A stretch of 64,000 bases of DNA, from the NCBI RefSeq assembly GCF_033568475.1, contig NC_133123.1:154767753-154831752 (forward strand), read 5' to 3'. The notes under the pieces were generated by a model, which was not told where the DNA came from, did not search any database, and worked only from the letters and a program-made list of their open reading frames with translations. A program made the translations under genes and the position numbers. This stretch comes from Henckelia pumila. Taxonomy: Eukaryota; Streptophyta; Magnoliopsida; Lamiales; Gesneriaceae. Shown here piece after piece: positions 1 to 11,999 of this stretch. Numbering within the stretch: position 1 is the first letter of the stretch; every line of letters begins with the position of its first letter.

Positions 1-112
1 GTAAGACGAAGCGAAGACATTGAAGGCATGATTTCTTCCGAGTCTTTCCATCCGGTTTGATGAAATATGTTTGGATTTGAGCTATGCAACAATTTTGTTT
101 CTCTATATGCAG
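1..112 (+). other. Intron (3' part) of the CPNA2 gene
   Basis: Non-coding sequence that ends in a TATATGCAG acceptor just before the first visible chaperonin exon. The window opens with GTAAG, which looks like a 5' splice site, so the whole intron may be present and about 112 bp long; the upstream exon is outside the window and this cannot be confirmed. Confidence 0.6.
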
Positions 113-2376
113 CTGTAGCTTCAATATCTGCGGGAAATGATGAGGTTATTGGGAAGTTAATTGCTGAAGCGATGGATAAAATTGGTCCCGATGGATTGAT
201 ATCTGTTGAATCTTCTTCATCATCCGACACATCAGTGATAGTTGAAGAAGGAATGAAGGTAATGGTACAAATAATGTAGCCCATAAGCTAGTCCCCTGCA
301 ACCATTTTCCTGCAGCATTTCATAGGCTTCTGCATGTTACAAAATATGGCCTCCTTTATCCTAGAGATTCTGTTTTTTTTTATTATAGTGGCTGAACAAA
401 AGGTGATCTTGGCTGATCATTACCAGCATGATATCAAAAGATTCAACATTATCTTCTAAATTCATGGACAAACATGGAACTTTGATTGACAAAGTATCAA
501 TCTAATGGTTGTTATCATTGTTTCCTTTAAACAAATGTGTACCAAAATTTAAATTTGAGCTCTTCTAGGGTTCACGTTCTTGGTTTAAGGCTGTTCCTTT
601 TCAACCCTATTTGGCTTTCTGTAATTTTTTGCTCTTATTTACTAATTTTCTTCTCCTTCGAGTTTTCATTGTTTTCTTGATTTCTCCAGGCATTATTTTC
701 TTACAGATAGACAAAGGGTACATGTCTCCTCATTTCATCACCAACAAGGACAAATCTATAGTTGAGTTTGAAAATGCCAAAATTCTTGTGACTGATCTGA
801 AGATATCCGAAGTGAGAGAGATTGTTCCTTTGCTGGAAAAGGCCATACAGTTGAGTATCCCTTTGCTGATAATTGCTGAAGACATTTCTCGACAAGTGCT
901 GGAAATTCTAGTTGTCAATAAAATGCAAGGCGTGCTTAATGCTGCTGCGGTAAAATGTCCTGGTTTTGGAGAAGCTAAAAAAGCTATTTTGCAAGATATC
1001 GCGCTTATGACAGGTAATATTGGTCTCCGGTGTCACAAAACTTTGCTTTTATCCAAGAAGAGGCAGGGAATAAAAAAATATCAACTGCGATGATTATTGT
1101 GATGCTCACATCCATTTTGATTTTCTATTTAATCTCTCAATTTACTACTAAAATTGAAATTTTACTGTATGCTGTCCATTCTCTGATGGGAAATCTTTGT
1201 ATTTAGTTGCATCACCTTTTCTTTGTTTTTGGTTTTTCAATTGTAAATAATGTATATTTGGCTCCTGTTCATCAAATTTTCTCAGTTTATCACTTTATTA
1301 TAATCAGGAGCTGATTTTATCTCTGGAGATTTGGGCCTGACTCTTGAAGGTGCAACTTCCGATCAGCTTGGTATCGCACAAAAAGTAACCATAACGAGCA
1401 ATAGCACTACTATAATTGCTGACCCGTCTACCAAAGCTGAAATACAGGCAAGAATTTTACAGATAAAGAAGGATCTGGCTGAGACTGATAGCAAATATCT
1501 GGCAGAAAAGCTGTCTGCAAGAATTGCAAAGCTCTGTGGTGGGGTCGCAATAATTAAGGTAGGAGCTCATACGGAGATGGAACTTGAAGATCGGAAACTA
1601 AGAATTGAGGATGCAAGAAGTGCCACTTTTGCTGCCATGGCTGAAGGCGTGGTGCCTGGTGGTGGAGCAACCTATGTACATCTCTCTAGAAAAATACCTT
1701 TACTAAAGAAGGTTTTTCAAGATCCAGATGAGAAAATTGGTGCAGACATTGTTGGAATGGTATGTTGCTTGTTATTCTTGGATGTTTTATACAAGTCTTC
1801 TTGTGTGTCCTTGCATCACATTTTTTACTCATAACTTCATTTAGGGGTTAGAGACTTAGAGTTGCATGTTATTTTTTGGATCACATGGACCAAGCATAAA
1901 GGCGATGGGAAACATAATTGAGTTTTATATTTTATTGCCTGTATGACTAGAAATCTGCAGGATTCCCACTTATTATGTGTCTTATCATTGCACCTTCGCT
2001 ATTGTGTCATTTTGTTTCTGGATAAATTTTAATTCGAGACTTCATTCTTCTGGTTCTTTCATCTAGAATTATTCCCGATAAATTTCAGGCCCTTCTCGCA
2101 CCTGCAAAATTCATTGCAGCAAATGCAGGGGTTGATGGAGATGTAGTCGTAGAGAAAATTTTATCTTCTGACTCGGGAGTTGGGTATAATGCGATGAACG
2201 GGAGATATGAAGATCTCATAGCTGCTGGGGTCATTGATCCTTGCCGTGTTTCAAGATGTGCTCTTCAGAATGCTGTCTCAATTGCTGGTATGATCCTTAC
2301 CACTCAAGCCATTCTGGTGGAGAAAACTAGGAAAACAAAGCCAGTTCTCCCTCATGTACCTGGAATATCACCTTAA
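113..2376 (+). CDS. CPNA2: Plastid chaperonin 60 subunit alpha 2 (3' part of gene)
   Basis: Group I chaperonin subunit. The family builds the Cpn60 rings that fold imported and plastid-made proteins in the chloroplast stroma with ATP and Cpn20/Cpn10 co-chaperonins. Five exons are visible: 113-258, 707-1013, 1308-1759, 2089-2376 (stop TAA at 2374), the first preceded by exons outside the window. The reading holds [34 protein letters not shown], the ATP-binding [11 protein letters not shown] and VVPGGGATY segments, and ends in VPGISP rather than the GGM tail of bacterial GroEL. From memory it matches Arabidopsis CPNA2 (for example [26 protein letters not shown] and the proline-rich tail) better than the Rubisco-binding alpha1 subunit. 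The N-terminal third, with the transit peptide, is missing only because the window starts here. Introns are 448, 294 and 329 bp, all GT-AG. The alpha2 assignment is good but not certain. Confidence 0.93.
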
Positions 2377-4440
2377 AACCAAAAATAGGCGATCTGCAAG
2401 AGTAAATTGAAGGCAAACAAACGCATTTTTGCTAGCGCTAATAACATAGGTTCAACTAAATGAAATGTCGCCATGTAGCACGTTTTCGAGACCCAAACAA
2501 ACTGAGTTTCAGCACACTTGTGGTTTGTGAGAACATCATTTGGATTTTGTTGAAGGGATGACTAGTTCTGCTTGTGTTCTCGGCTTTACTTGTAGTTGAT
2601 AGTTGAGGATAATACAGATTCTGTTTTTTAGATAATTATGAAAGTCTTGGTATCAGCAAAATTTTTTATTCTGTTTTATCATTTAATTCTCTGTATTTGC
2701 AGACACCTTAGCTACTCTGCTCGACTTTCTGTTAATTAAATGATGCAAACTCTAAATCTTTGCTTCTAATTGAGATAAGTACGGTTCTGTCTCTGTTTCT
2801 ATTTCCCCAATAAAGTAATCTCGTGACAGAAAAAACCGTTTGTCTTTAATATGTGCAAGTCAAGTGGTTAAGAAAGTAAAATCAACAAGAATCACTCACT
2901 CAAATGAGCATTAGAAGCCACAGATTGATTTACAAAACCGCCAAACTAGAAGAAGAAAATTGTGTACGCTGTGGCTTCAGGCCTCCCTTTTGAAACACAA
3001 AGTCTTTTTAGGGTTGATTCTATGCTAGATTGAGAAAAAAAATTCGGTGTATTTATACGAGACGTTTGGAATAAGATCTTATTTGAAAACAAACATACGA
3101 GACATCTTACTTGAAAACAAAAAATTCATCTAAATTGAAACAAAAAAACCACGAAGGAGCTCCAGATGTTTCTTTTAAAGTGAGATGGTCGTCCAAACAT
3201 CTCGCATAAAAAGTGCATGGATATTTTCTCCGTGACAGAGAATCACTTTGTTTAGTTTGTTTGTGTGTATTTTTCTTTTTCTCAAGAGTGATTCACTTCT
3301 TGCCGGTGGAGTCGACACTACTCGCAGGGTAGTGCTCTGTGGGTGACGTGGTAGTTCATGATTAGTTAAAATCAGTGGGCCCCACGTGGGACCCACTATT
3401 TTTTACCAATCAGGGGTTACACGTCACCCGCAAGGTAGTGTACTACGGGCGGCATGTACTAAACCCTTCTTGCCATATATATTGTGCTATAGTAAAAATT
3501 AGAAGAAATGTTTGAGAGAGAATCTTTGCCGTTTGTACTGTTGATAGCATGGTTCTTGTTCGGTTGCTGTCATTTTTATTAGAATCGACATTTACCATTC
3601 AAGTACTCGTGACAGAAAAACAATTTATAACCAGAAGAAACAGAGTCAGTTGAGGGAGATGTGATGCACTTGAAAAATAACTATCATCAACTTTTCTTTC
3701 TTTTCTTTTTCATGGGACGAGTCCAAATCTTCAATAACATTACTAATTATGTGTAAACAACTTCTTCTTTAACTTCGTATAATCAATACATCCGAGAGAT
3801 CTTTACTAAAAAAAATGTTACAGAAGATATTTAATCTCTCGACGTTTTTTCGGCGAGCAAAAGGGACCCTGGCTGACCCAAAGCGTGTCTAGTGGCACAA
3901 GTGGTGGGGAAAATGGCTAAAAGAAGCATTGAAAGGATTCACAAGTTAGCATGAAGGCAACACCACACACAGGACCACAATGAGAATGTTATTTTAAACA
4001 AATCAAATAATTGAACCACAAAATACAAACATCAAACCTAAAGGTCTTTCTCACATTTGTGAATGAGAATGAGAGGGAAACTGTCATTTCTCGCCCCTTC
4101 ACAATCTGTTGGCTCCACAAGAAATCCCTAAACAATGAAGCTTGCCCAATGAGAATGCAAGATTTAAGATTATTACAATATTTCAGCCAATCAGGAACCA
4201 GATAAGAAACGGCCTGTGGGGTCCCCTTGTGTGCATACAGTTAATCATCCACTGTAGGAAATGATAAAAAATATTTAAAAGGGATTCAAGAAAACCTAGT
4301 TGCATGACTAAAAAAGCGCTCTTTGTGGGTCATTCAGCTGCATTTTAAGCTCAAAAATCAAGAAAAAAGGGGAAAGATCTGCCTGTGAATCAACTTCTGT
4401 TTGATTGAAATTAACATAAAGTATTAGTACAACTAGAGCT
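2377..4440. other. Intergenic: CPNA2 3' UTR and COL promoter
   Basis: Begins with the likely CPNA2 3' UTR; AATAAAG near 2809 could be a poly(A) signal, though closer ones may be used. A hairpin element lies at about 3300-3470. A TATA-like ATATTTAAAA lies near 4268, roughly 170 bp before the CONSTANS-like start codon. No further gene is supported; the open frames here are short and unlike known proteins. Confidence 0.5.
3300..3470. mobile_element. Fold-back (MITE-like) repeat
   Basis: The two halves are imperfect reverse complements around a palindromic centre near 3377-3394 (GGGCCCCACGTGGGACCC). GGGTGACGTG on the left pairs with CACGTCACCC on the right, and TAGTTAAAATCAGTGGG pairs with CCCACTATTTTTTACCA. 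It is GC-richer than its surroundings. No coding capacity. I could not fix target-site duplications, so the family is unknown and the ends are approximate. Confidence 0.45.
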
Positions 4441-5407
4441 ATGAACTATGTTGATGAATTCAAAGCTGCAAACGCCATCGGAAGCAAGACTGCAAGAGCT
4501 TGTGAGAGCTGTTTGAGGAGGAGGGCTCGATGGTTTTGTGCTGCAGATGATGCATTCCTATGCCAAGCCTGTGATGCTACGGTGCATTCGGCTAACCAGT
4601 TGGCGAGTCGGCACGAAAGGGTTCGGCTCGCAACATCTTCTTTCAAGAGTGACCAAGCGATGGATTCTTGTCCAGCACCAGCTTGGCATCAAGGGTTCAC
4701 TCGGAAGGCCAGGACCCCGCGGCAATATGGGAAGTCGAAGCAGCCGCCGCAAAACAACCCTCTTCCGCTGGTGCCGGAGATGAATGGAGAAGACCCTTTT
4801 GCTGAGGAGAATGAAGAGCAGCTGCTTTGTAGGGTACCGGTTTTCGACCCTTTTTTCGACGAGTTTTGTAGTGAAGAAACGAGGAACGGATCAGAAGATC
4901 ATCATGAGTCATGTGACTTGAATCTTGCGGAGCTGCTGAATTGTGATATTGAGCTTGAGGAGTTAGCTGCAAACGTAGAGAGCTTACTAGGAGAAGGAGG
5001 CGAAGAAGATCATTCTGCTGGTGGAAACATTAATGATTTGGATTCGAAATCGATATTGAAAGTTGAAAATCATGAAGATGAAGATGTGGATGAAGAAACT
5101 CAAGCAGTGATAGCATGCCACTTTGATCCAGCTCTAGACATGGAAATGAACTGGGATTTCGATTATGCTTCTTCCAATATTGCTGCAGAAGATGGAGAAG
5201 AGATGATGAAAAAAGAAGCTAATTCCATCGAAACCGAAACACAAGTAAAGAAGATGATGCTACTGAGCCTCAACTATGAAGCAGTAATGACAGAATGGGC
5301 AACTCGAGGTTCTCCATGGACGACCGGAGGCCGACCCGACGAGCTCAACCTCGACGAAATCACGGTACCAACCACCAAACCATCAAATCTTGAATTTTCA
5401 CTAGAAG

Positions 5408-5441
<34 letters not shown>

Positions 5442-5918
5442 TTGTTATGTTGCCCAACAACTATCTCCAACGCTGTGTTCACCATGTACAAGTCAACTCA
5501 CTTATTGTACTGGTCAACTCACTTATTGTACATGGTGGACACGGAGTTGGACACAGTTGTTGGGCAGCATAACAAAAATCTATATATATATATATATATA
5601 TATATATTGCACGGGCATGCATGCATGAAATGTTATAACCTTTGTTGTAATATTTAACCTGATCAGATTACAAGCTTGGATGGAGCTTCACATGGAGGGA
5701 GATGGGGAAGTGCACATGAAATCGCGGAAAGAGAAGCGAGAGTGTCGAGATACAGGGAGAAGAGAAGAACGAGGCTGTTCGCCAAGAAGATTAGGTACCA
5801 AGTTAGGAAGATAAATGCAGAGAAGAGACCAAGAATGAAAGGTAGATTTGTGAAGAGGACAAGCTTTTTAGGGTCTAATTCTTTCCCACCAGTGCCACCT
5901 TACCTCATGAATAAATAA
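4441..5918 (+). CDS. CONSTANS-like B-box/CCT zinc-finger protein (COL6/COL16 type)
   Basis: Nuclear transcription regulator of the BBX family; relatives act in photoperiod, light and pigment responses. Two exons, 4441-5364 and 5667-5918, give 391 residues, normal for the group with one B-box plus CCT. The B-box lies at residues 21-60 with the zinc ligands C21, C24, C33, C41, C44, H49 and H58 in CESC...CQACDATVH. The middle is acidic. A conserved [13 protein letters not shown]...GSPWT segment precedes the CCT domain, which begins [17 protein letters not shown] and ends GRFVKRTSF in exon 2. The start is the first ATG in frame, directly before the B-box. The intron (GT-AG, 302 bp) contains a hairpin element between TA repeats. 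Orthology within COL6/7/8/16 cannot be decided here, so no symbol is given. AATAAAT runs at 5919 may serve polyadenylation. Confidence 0.93.
5410..5607. mobile_element. MITE-like hairpin inside a TA microsatellite (COL intron)
   Basis: A core at 5439-5579 is flanked on both sides by pure TA runs (5410-5438 and 5580-5607). The left arm 5439-5491 (GTTTTGTTATGTTGCCCAAC...) and right arm 5526-5579 (...GTTGGGCAGCATAACAAAAAT) are reverse complements over about 53 bp with a handful of mismatches. The loop holds a tandem copy of GTCAACTCACTTATTGTAC. The arrangement resembles elements that insert in TA repeats, such as Micron of rice, but relationship to that family is not shown. Confidence 0.65.
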
Positions 5919-8900
5919 ATAAATGACAATAAAAGACTATATATATATAGTTATAATTTCTATGTATCCAACTTCTACTTTGCTTGCTTAGCAACTAGGG
6001 TTGTAACATGGTTCTTTATGCAATAAATCATGAATATAAAAGTTTGGTACTATTTAGTGGATATTGCCTCGCTGATCGATCGAGTCTTAAATACTATGCT
6101 ACATCGAGAAAAATAGTCACGTTCAGATTTTGGATACTGCGTACTGGAGTTTTCCTTGCCAATTCGGGAATGTTTTCAGTTTTCATTCTTGAATACTAAG
6201 CTAAATCGAGAAAAATACTTTCTGAATACAGGAAACTCACGTCCCTTTATGTGTCATTTTTGCTGGGTAAGGATGCTATTTGTCCACACCTGCCACAAAA
6301 TTACCTTACAATGAGGCAAAATTTAAGCATTTTTATTATTTTGCTAATTTGATCGATCAGTTATTTGATGAGTTTTCAGGTGATAATGATTTTGAATGGT
6401 TGGTCCAGTACATATTAACCTTCAGATAAAAGTTGACTGATTAATTGCAATAGGGAGAAACAGAATAAGGGACAGAGGAAGATTAAGAGAAAATGAATTT
6501 TAATTTTAAGACAACTCCCATATGAAGACGTATTAGTTATTACAAGGTTGAACAGGAGAGTACACTATTATCAACGCGGGGAAATTAAAATTTTAATATA
6601 TTTTGCTATTATTTAGAGAGAGAAAATTCATAATTTGTAATTGAAAAAACAGGAACTTATAATGTTTGTGAATATGGAGTAATTTTGTTTTCAACAATCA
6701 AAATTTATTTAAGATTTTATAAACATTTCAATGGATTGCAAACTTAAGGTTCTGTTTAAAACCGTCCATTACAGACCAAGTCAGCTCGTAGTTGGAAAAT
6801 TATCGACCCAAACCGTTTAGACGAGACGAACGGGGCCAGCCTAGCTGGGTTATGGTTCTATTGACTTAGAATGCAAATGTTTTCATATATATAATATTGC
6901 ACCAACATTATAACCTCTGATTATTTAGTAAGATAATATGCATATCAACAAAAGAAAAATTAAACACTGATATGATAATTTTCTTACTAGTTGGTACGGA
7001 TACTTTACCGGCGAGCACCTTAGCATATAACAAAGAAACAAAATCACGCTATAATAAAAGGGGAAAAAAAAAAACCATTTATCTATGCACAATTTCAGCT
7101 CAACAAAATTGGCTTTTCTCCCGACACAAGTTTTTTGCTTTCACGACAGAGAAAATATATCTGTGATTTATTACAGCTTCGTATTATCATGAATCTTCCT
7201 TAACTTCCACAAAGAAAATCGAAGAGATTGCGAATAATCAGCCAAAACTACACAATAAACTCACATACATTCTGTCAATACGAGATTATAGTTCAACGGA
7301 GAAAAAAGGTAGATTGCCTAACAGCAAACTCGATGGCTATGCTGCACAGACTTCATTACCTGCAGAGGAAGAAATGTGTATGCTGTAAAAAACTTCGCAT
7401 AGAACAGTTCGTGTTACTAACTACACGTGACAAGGAAGCCTAACATAGTTTCATGCCTTCATTACTCTTTTATATTAGTGGGCAACTGTTCATGTTACTA
7501 ACTACAAGTGACAAGGAAGCCTAACATAGTTTCATGCCTTCATTACTCTTTTATATCAGTGGGCAAAAGTATGGTATATGTGAATTTTTAAGTTCAAGCA
7601 CTAACTTTTAAACGGTGATAAAGCATAAGCATCGCTAAAAATGAGTGCATATCATGTTTTTTGCTCGAGGTGAGCCAAAACGTTAAAGAACCTCATGAAC
7701 TCCATCAGTATCAACTAAATTCAAAAAATTACACACATTAGAGCTTTCTTCTCAGTAAAAGGTCCTGAGGGGCAAGGATTATGCTTTTTCCATGAATTTG
7801 ATCAGCAAAGCCTCACAAGTCAGAAACCACGATAAATATCTCTTCAAAATGAAGAGCTACTACATCATCGGTCAACATAGAAAATAAATGAAAGTGGGGA
7901 ATGTTATTTTAAAACAAAGAAATTAAGTACAGTAAATAAATGGCAAAACATTCTTGAGCCCAAACAAATAAGGCCACAGTTCTACAAAAGGAACTTCAAT
8001 ATTTCGTTTGAACAACTGGGAAAAAAAGGAACATTTCGTGATCTATTTTTTATCCGGAGAAAGTCGAAAGTCGAAAGTCCCAAACTGTTGTTTACTGAAT
8101 TAAAACAAAAAAATAAATAAAATTGACTCTTCACAGATTCTGCTTAAAACCAAGCCAGGTCCGCAATACATGTTTGAGTCTTTGACAGTCATGAGAGAAA
8201 TATAAAACTAGTATTACCAACTCAACATTGCTGAGATTATTAAAAGGGATGATAAAAAATACTAAGAAAAAGTCAAAAGAAAAGGTCCACAAAGAAATTA
8301 GAAAAGTACAAAAATAAAAGGTCTGTTCAAGCCTGGACTGGGCCATTAGAAGAAATAACTCTAGATCCAATGAACGCTTAAAATATGAAACCATGTACAG
8401 TTAACATAAAGAACTGGATCTGATCCGAGATGATTGCACAGAGAGTTAAGTTTTATTTAGAAAGTAGACATGGTTTCAGACTTACTACCGGATAATTTCA
8501 AGTCATTTATCAAAGCTATATTTCAAAAGTTTTAGAGGATTAGTAACATAAATCATTCAACATTTTAGTTTCCTCACGTGTTTCAACAAAATGAGTTTGA
8601 GGAGCCAACATATATATTTTAGAAAGAACACAAGCTTGTCGTTTACCTGACTTAAAGTGTCACAAAGATCTAAAAATAAGTTATTTGAGAGATATTTGCA
8701 ACTTTTTAGCTCTACTTAATATTTTCAACTCGGCATGTATAGAAATTTTACTGCCAAAAAAGGTCAGCCAATCCAATATTTGTGTATGCCGTAGATATTC
8801 AAGAATTACGATATCATTCCGTCAAAACAAATGGAAGGAAGAAAGACAGCACGCAGGATGAGTTGAGCTCAAACTCAAAGAACTGAAGTTGCAAGATTTT

Positions 8901-9265
8901 ATTTTTTTGGTTGCTATAACTACAAACTTAGAGAGGATCATATTCTGCAACTTGGAGAGCTGTGGACAAAGCTTCTATTTCTATTTGCAAATTAATTAGA
9001 TTAAAAAATTCTGAATTCCAAAGGACTTGTGCATAATAAGAATTACGCTCTTTCAATCAACAGAATAAATATGATAATCCAGCCAATTTTCTATTCATGT
9101 GAAGCCAGTCCATCCTCAATTAAGACAGAAGAAACGCAAAAAACACAAAGATCATCGCCCACTCTTGCCAATACAAAAATTCACGATATCAAAGAAATCA
9201 CAGCAGCTAACCATTTAAATATGATCAAAACATTCGACAATTCAAATAAACAATACCTCAATCGG
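5919..9265. other. Intergenic, no recognised gene
   Basis: About 3.3 kb of AT-rich sequence between the convergent COL and NDUFB10 genes. The start is the COL 3' UTR and the last few hundred bases before 9265 are likely NDUFB10 3' UTR. Open frames are all under 90 codons, low-complexity, and unlike any family I know. An 81-bp tandem duplication is at 7407-7565. Confidence 0.5.
7407..7565. repeat. 81-bp tandem duplication
   Basis: The block from 7407 to 7487 is repeated directly from 7488 to about 7565 with only a few differences (for example CACGTGACAAGG against CAAGTGACAAGG and TATTAGTGGGC against TATCAGTGGGC). Near identity suggests a recent local duplication. No gene is involved. Confidence 0.85.
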
Positions 9266-9662
9266 TCATTCCACAGCTTCCTCCACCTTAGGACCTACAC
9301 AAACAAACCAACAAGTATAAACATCAAATCAATAAACCAAAAAAAAAAAAAAAAAACAGTAATTAGAACCAACCGTGGAAGGAGTGGGGGCGATGATCCT
9401 TCCCCCAGCCGACGCCGCGGGTGGCGTCGAGATACTGGTGCACCAGGTGGCGGCATTTCTGGAGGTGGTTGACACCCTCCACGCGGTAGCACCACTTGAC
9501 CTTCTCCCGCAGAATCTTGGCCTTCTCGATGTCGATCCACTTCTCCCTCACCAGATGCTCCCTCATCTCCAGCATCGCCACCGGATCCTTGTACGGGTTA
9601 TCCGAGTCGAAGTCATCCGGAGCCCCATCATCCGTGAACATCACCCCCTTCTTCCTCCCCAT
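9266..9662 (-). CDS. NDUFB10: NADH dehydrogenase [ubiquinone] 1 beta subcomplex subunit 10 (PDSW subunit)
   Basis: Accessory subunit of mitochondrial respiratory complex I, in the membrane arm facing the intermembrane space. Two exons on the minus strand: 9374-9662 (ATG at 9660-9662) and 9266-9294, giving 105 residues, matching the usual plant length of about 106. The protein begins MGRKKG and contains the very conserved NPYKDPVAM.EMREH, REKWIDIEKAKILREK, KWCYRVEGVNH..KCRH and QYLD.TRGVGWGKDHRP segments, with the paired cysteines typical of the plant PDSW family. The second exon supplies only PKVEEAVE and the stop. The intron (79 bp, GT-AG) contains a polypyrimidine run of 17 T on the coding strand. 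The methionine at 9662 is chosen because MGRKKG is the family N-terminus. Site II boxes lie upstream. Confidence 0.95.
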
Positions 9663-9767
9663 TTTCTTCAATTAGGTTTCAGGCAACAATGATTCAGCTT
9701 TACACTGATACACTGATGAAAATGGGATGCATCCTCTCGGTTCTTTGTGGACTTTGTTAACAACCAA

Positions 9768-9821
9768 TGGGCCCATAAATAATAGAAACGGCCCAATTCT
9801 GAAGAGTAGCCCAGTGGCCCA
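9768..9821 (-). promoter_or_regulatory. Cluster of site II (TGGGCC/GGCCCA) boxes upstream of NDUFB10
   Basis: TGGGCCCA at 9768-9775, GGCCCA at 9790-9795, GCCCA at 9809-9813 and GGCCCA at 9816-9821, 105-160 bp upstream of the NDUFB10 start codon. Such boxes bind TCP factors and are common in promoters of plant nuclear genes for mitochondrial and ribosomal proteins. Binding here is inferred from sequence alone. Confidence 0.65.
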
Positions 9822-10488
9822 CGAAGCCTCTCAACAAATATGATTTTTTTTTATCAATAAAGTGAATAAACCAATACCCACTATACAATAAGTTGCGTTT
9901 GGATTAATGTATTTGGATTTGTGAGATAATTATTTCAACTAACAAAGTTGTATGTATCAAGAGATTTCAACTTCATTGTAATTCACAGGCAAATAGATTT
10001 AAGATGACCATCTGAAATCAACCACGCTCAAATAATTCCATCCAAAGGACCTTTTAAAATCTAGTTTTTTTTTTAAAAAAAAAGCTAACATAAAAACCAA
10101 TACAAATGAAGAAAATACCCGAGTTTGGAAAACACGAGGTTGTAAAAGACATTTAATTTAACTTTACAATATTTTATGCTTTTTCGATATGACGATATGA
10201 AATATGCTTTTATATATTGTGAATGTTACACTCAATTACAAATTATATTTAAAATCACAAAATTATCAGAATAAAAAAATTCAAGTAAAGTGTATTTAAA
10301 ATAAAATCACAAAATTATCAGAATAAAAAAAATTCAATTAAAGTGTTTTTAAAATACTTTTATTATTTCCCAAATAATGGTATATCTTCCTAATTTTGTG
10401 TATATAACATAAGTCTACTAGATGCTTTATAAGGTTGATGATTACATTTTCTCATTATAAAAAAAAAATAGAGCTTTTGGTGTCTAAA
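9822..10488. other. Intergenic, AT-rich
   Basis: Upstream DNA of NDUFB10 up to the copia target site. A roughly 54-bp tandem duplication, centred on AAAATCACAAAATTATCAG, spans about 10250-10365. No gene is seen. Confidence 0.5.
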
Positions 10489-10493
10489 GTGAC
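10489..10493. repeat. Target-site duplication of copia element 1 (left)
   Basis: GTGAC here is repeated at 16036-16040, immediately outside the two LTRs. A perfect 5-bp duplication is what the Ty1/copia integrase normally makes. Confidence 0.85.
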
Positions 10494-10713
10494 TGTAAGA
10501 ATATGAAATATACAGGAGAAAAGCTTTGTGATTATTGTGTATTCCATCAATAATAAATTACAAGTATATATACAACTATTTCACCAGGAAATCTGCTATC
10601 TATTTTACAAAAGATTACACGATGTATGGAAACTAAATCATAGCTAATTACATAAAATATATTCAAGAGATCATATTTGATTGTGGCAATCAATTAGAAT
10701 CATTTCTTTAATA
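10494..10713 (-). repeat. 3' LTR of copia element 1
   Basis: Direct repeat of 15815-16035, about 97% identical by eye. On the element strand it runs TATTAAAG to TTCTTACA and follows a GAGGGGGAG polypurine tract. Confidence 0.9.
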
Positions 10714-11999
10714 CTCCCCCTCAAGTTGGAGCGTGGATGTCAAGAACGCCCAGCTTGTGAATGAGTGCACGAAATGAAGATTGGCCCAGTGCTTTGGTGA
10801 TATGACTGCAATCTGGTTTTCACTTGACACATAAGCAGTCTTAATTTCTCCTTTTTCGATTCGCTCGCGGATAATGTGGCAATCTATTTCAATGTGTTTT
10901 GTTCTTTCATAAAAAACCGGATTGGCAGCGATGTGCATGGCTGCTTGATTGTCACAATGTAAAATTACTGGTTGTTGATGATCAATGCCCAAATCTCGTA
11001 GTAAATATCTTAGCCAAGTTACTTCACAGTGGTGGAAGCCATCGATCTATATTCTGCCTCAGCTGAAGACTTAGACACAGTGGTTTGTTTCTTGCTTTTC
11101 CATGAGATAAGAGCTTTTCCAAAAAAAAACGCAATGACCAGTAACTGATCGTCGTGTAGTGATGTCTCCACCCCAATCTGCGTCACAGAACCCAACTAAA
11201 CTTAGATCACCTTTAGAAGGGAAAAATAATCCTTGTCCTGGTGTACCTTTTAGGTATCGAAGCAATCGATGAGCTGCATCAAGGTGAGGCTGTCTAGGTT
11301 CTTGCATAAACTGACTAAGAGTATTAACCGAAAAAGAGATTTCTGGTCTTGTAATGGTTAAGTAGATCAATTTTCCTATCAACCGTCGATAATGTGTCGG
11401 ATCTTTGAGCAAGTTTCCATTACTTGAGGTGAGTTTCAATGATTGTTCCATCGGAAACTTAGCAGGTTTCGCACCAAGTAAGCTTGCGTCTTGAAGAAGA
11501 TTGAGTGTGTATTTGCGTTGGTTGATGGAAATGCCCATTTTAGAACGAGCTACTTCGATTCCAAGGAAATATTTTAACATTCCAAGGTCCTTCAATTTGA
11601 AGCAAGATGCAAGGAAAGTCTTAACGTTGGTGATGGCCTTTTGATCATTCCCTGCTATAATCATGTCATCAACATATAATAGGATGATTGTAAAGGAGGT
11701 TCCACACACATGTGTGAATAGTGAATAATCTGCCCGTGATTGTTGGAAACCAAACTGGGTAATAGCCGAAAGAAACTTTTGAAACCATGATCGTGAGGCT
11801 TGTTTTAATCTATATAAAGATTTGTGAAGTCGACATACAAGTGGCTCCCCTTGTCGACGAAAACCTGGGGTGGTTGCATATAGACTTCTTCAGTAAGGTC
11901 ATCATGTAAGAATGCATTCTGGACATCCATTTGGTGGAGAGTCCAGCCACGAACAGAAGCAATAGCGAGGATGCAGCGAAGGGTGGCATCCAAGGTCAT

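Noticed and set aside
8131-8394. Minus-strand open frame with hydrophobic residues
   Set aside because: Composition follows the T-rich strand; no recognisable protein, no promoter or splice context.
9029-9692. Two plus-strand open frames over the NDUFB10 gene
   Set aside because: They are antisense to or run into the conserved NDUFB10 exon and have no family similarity.
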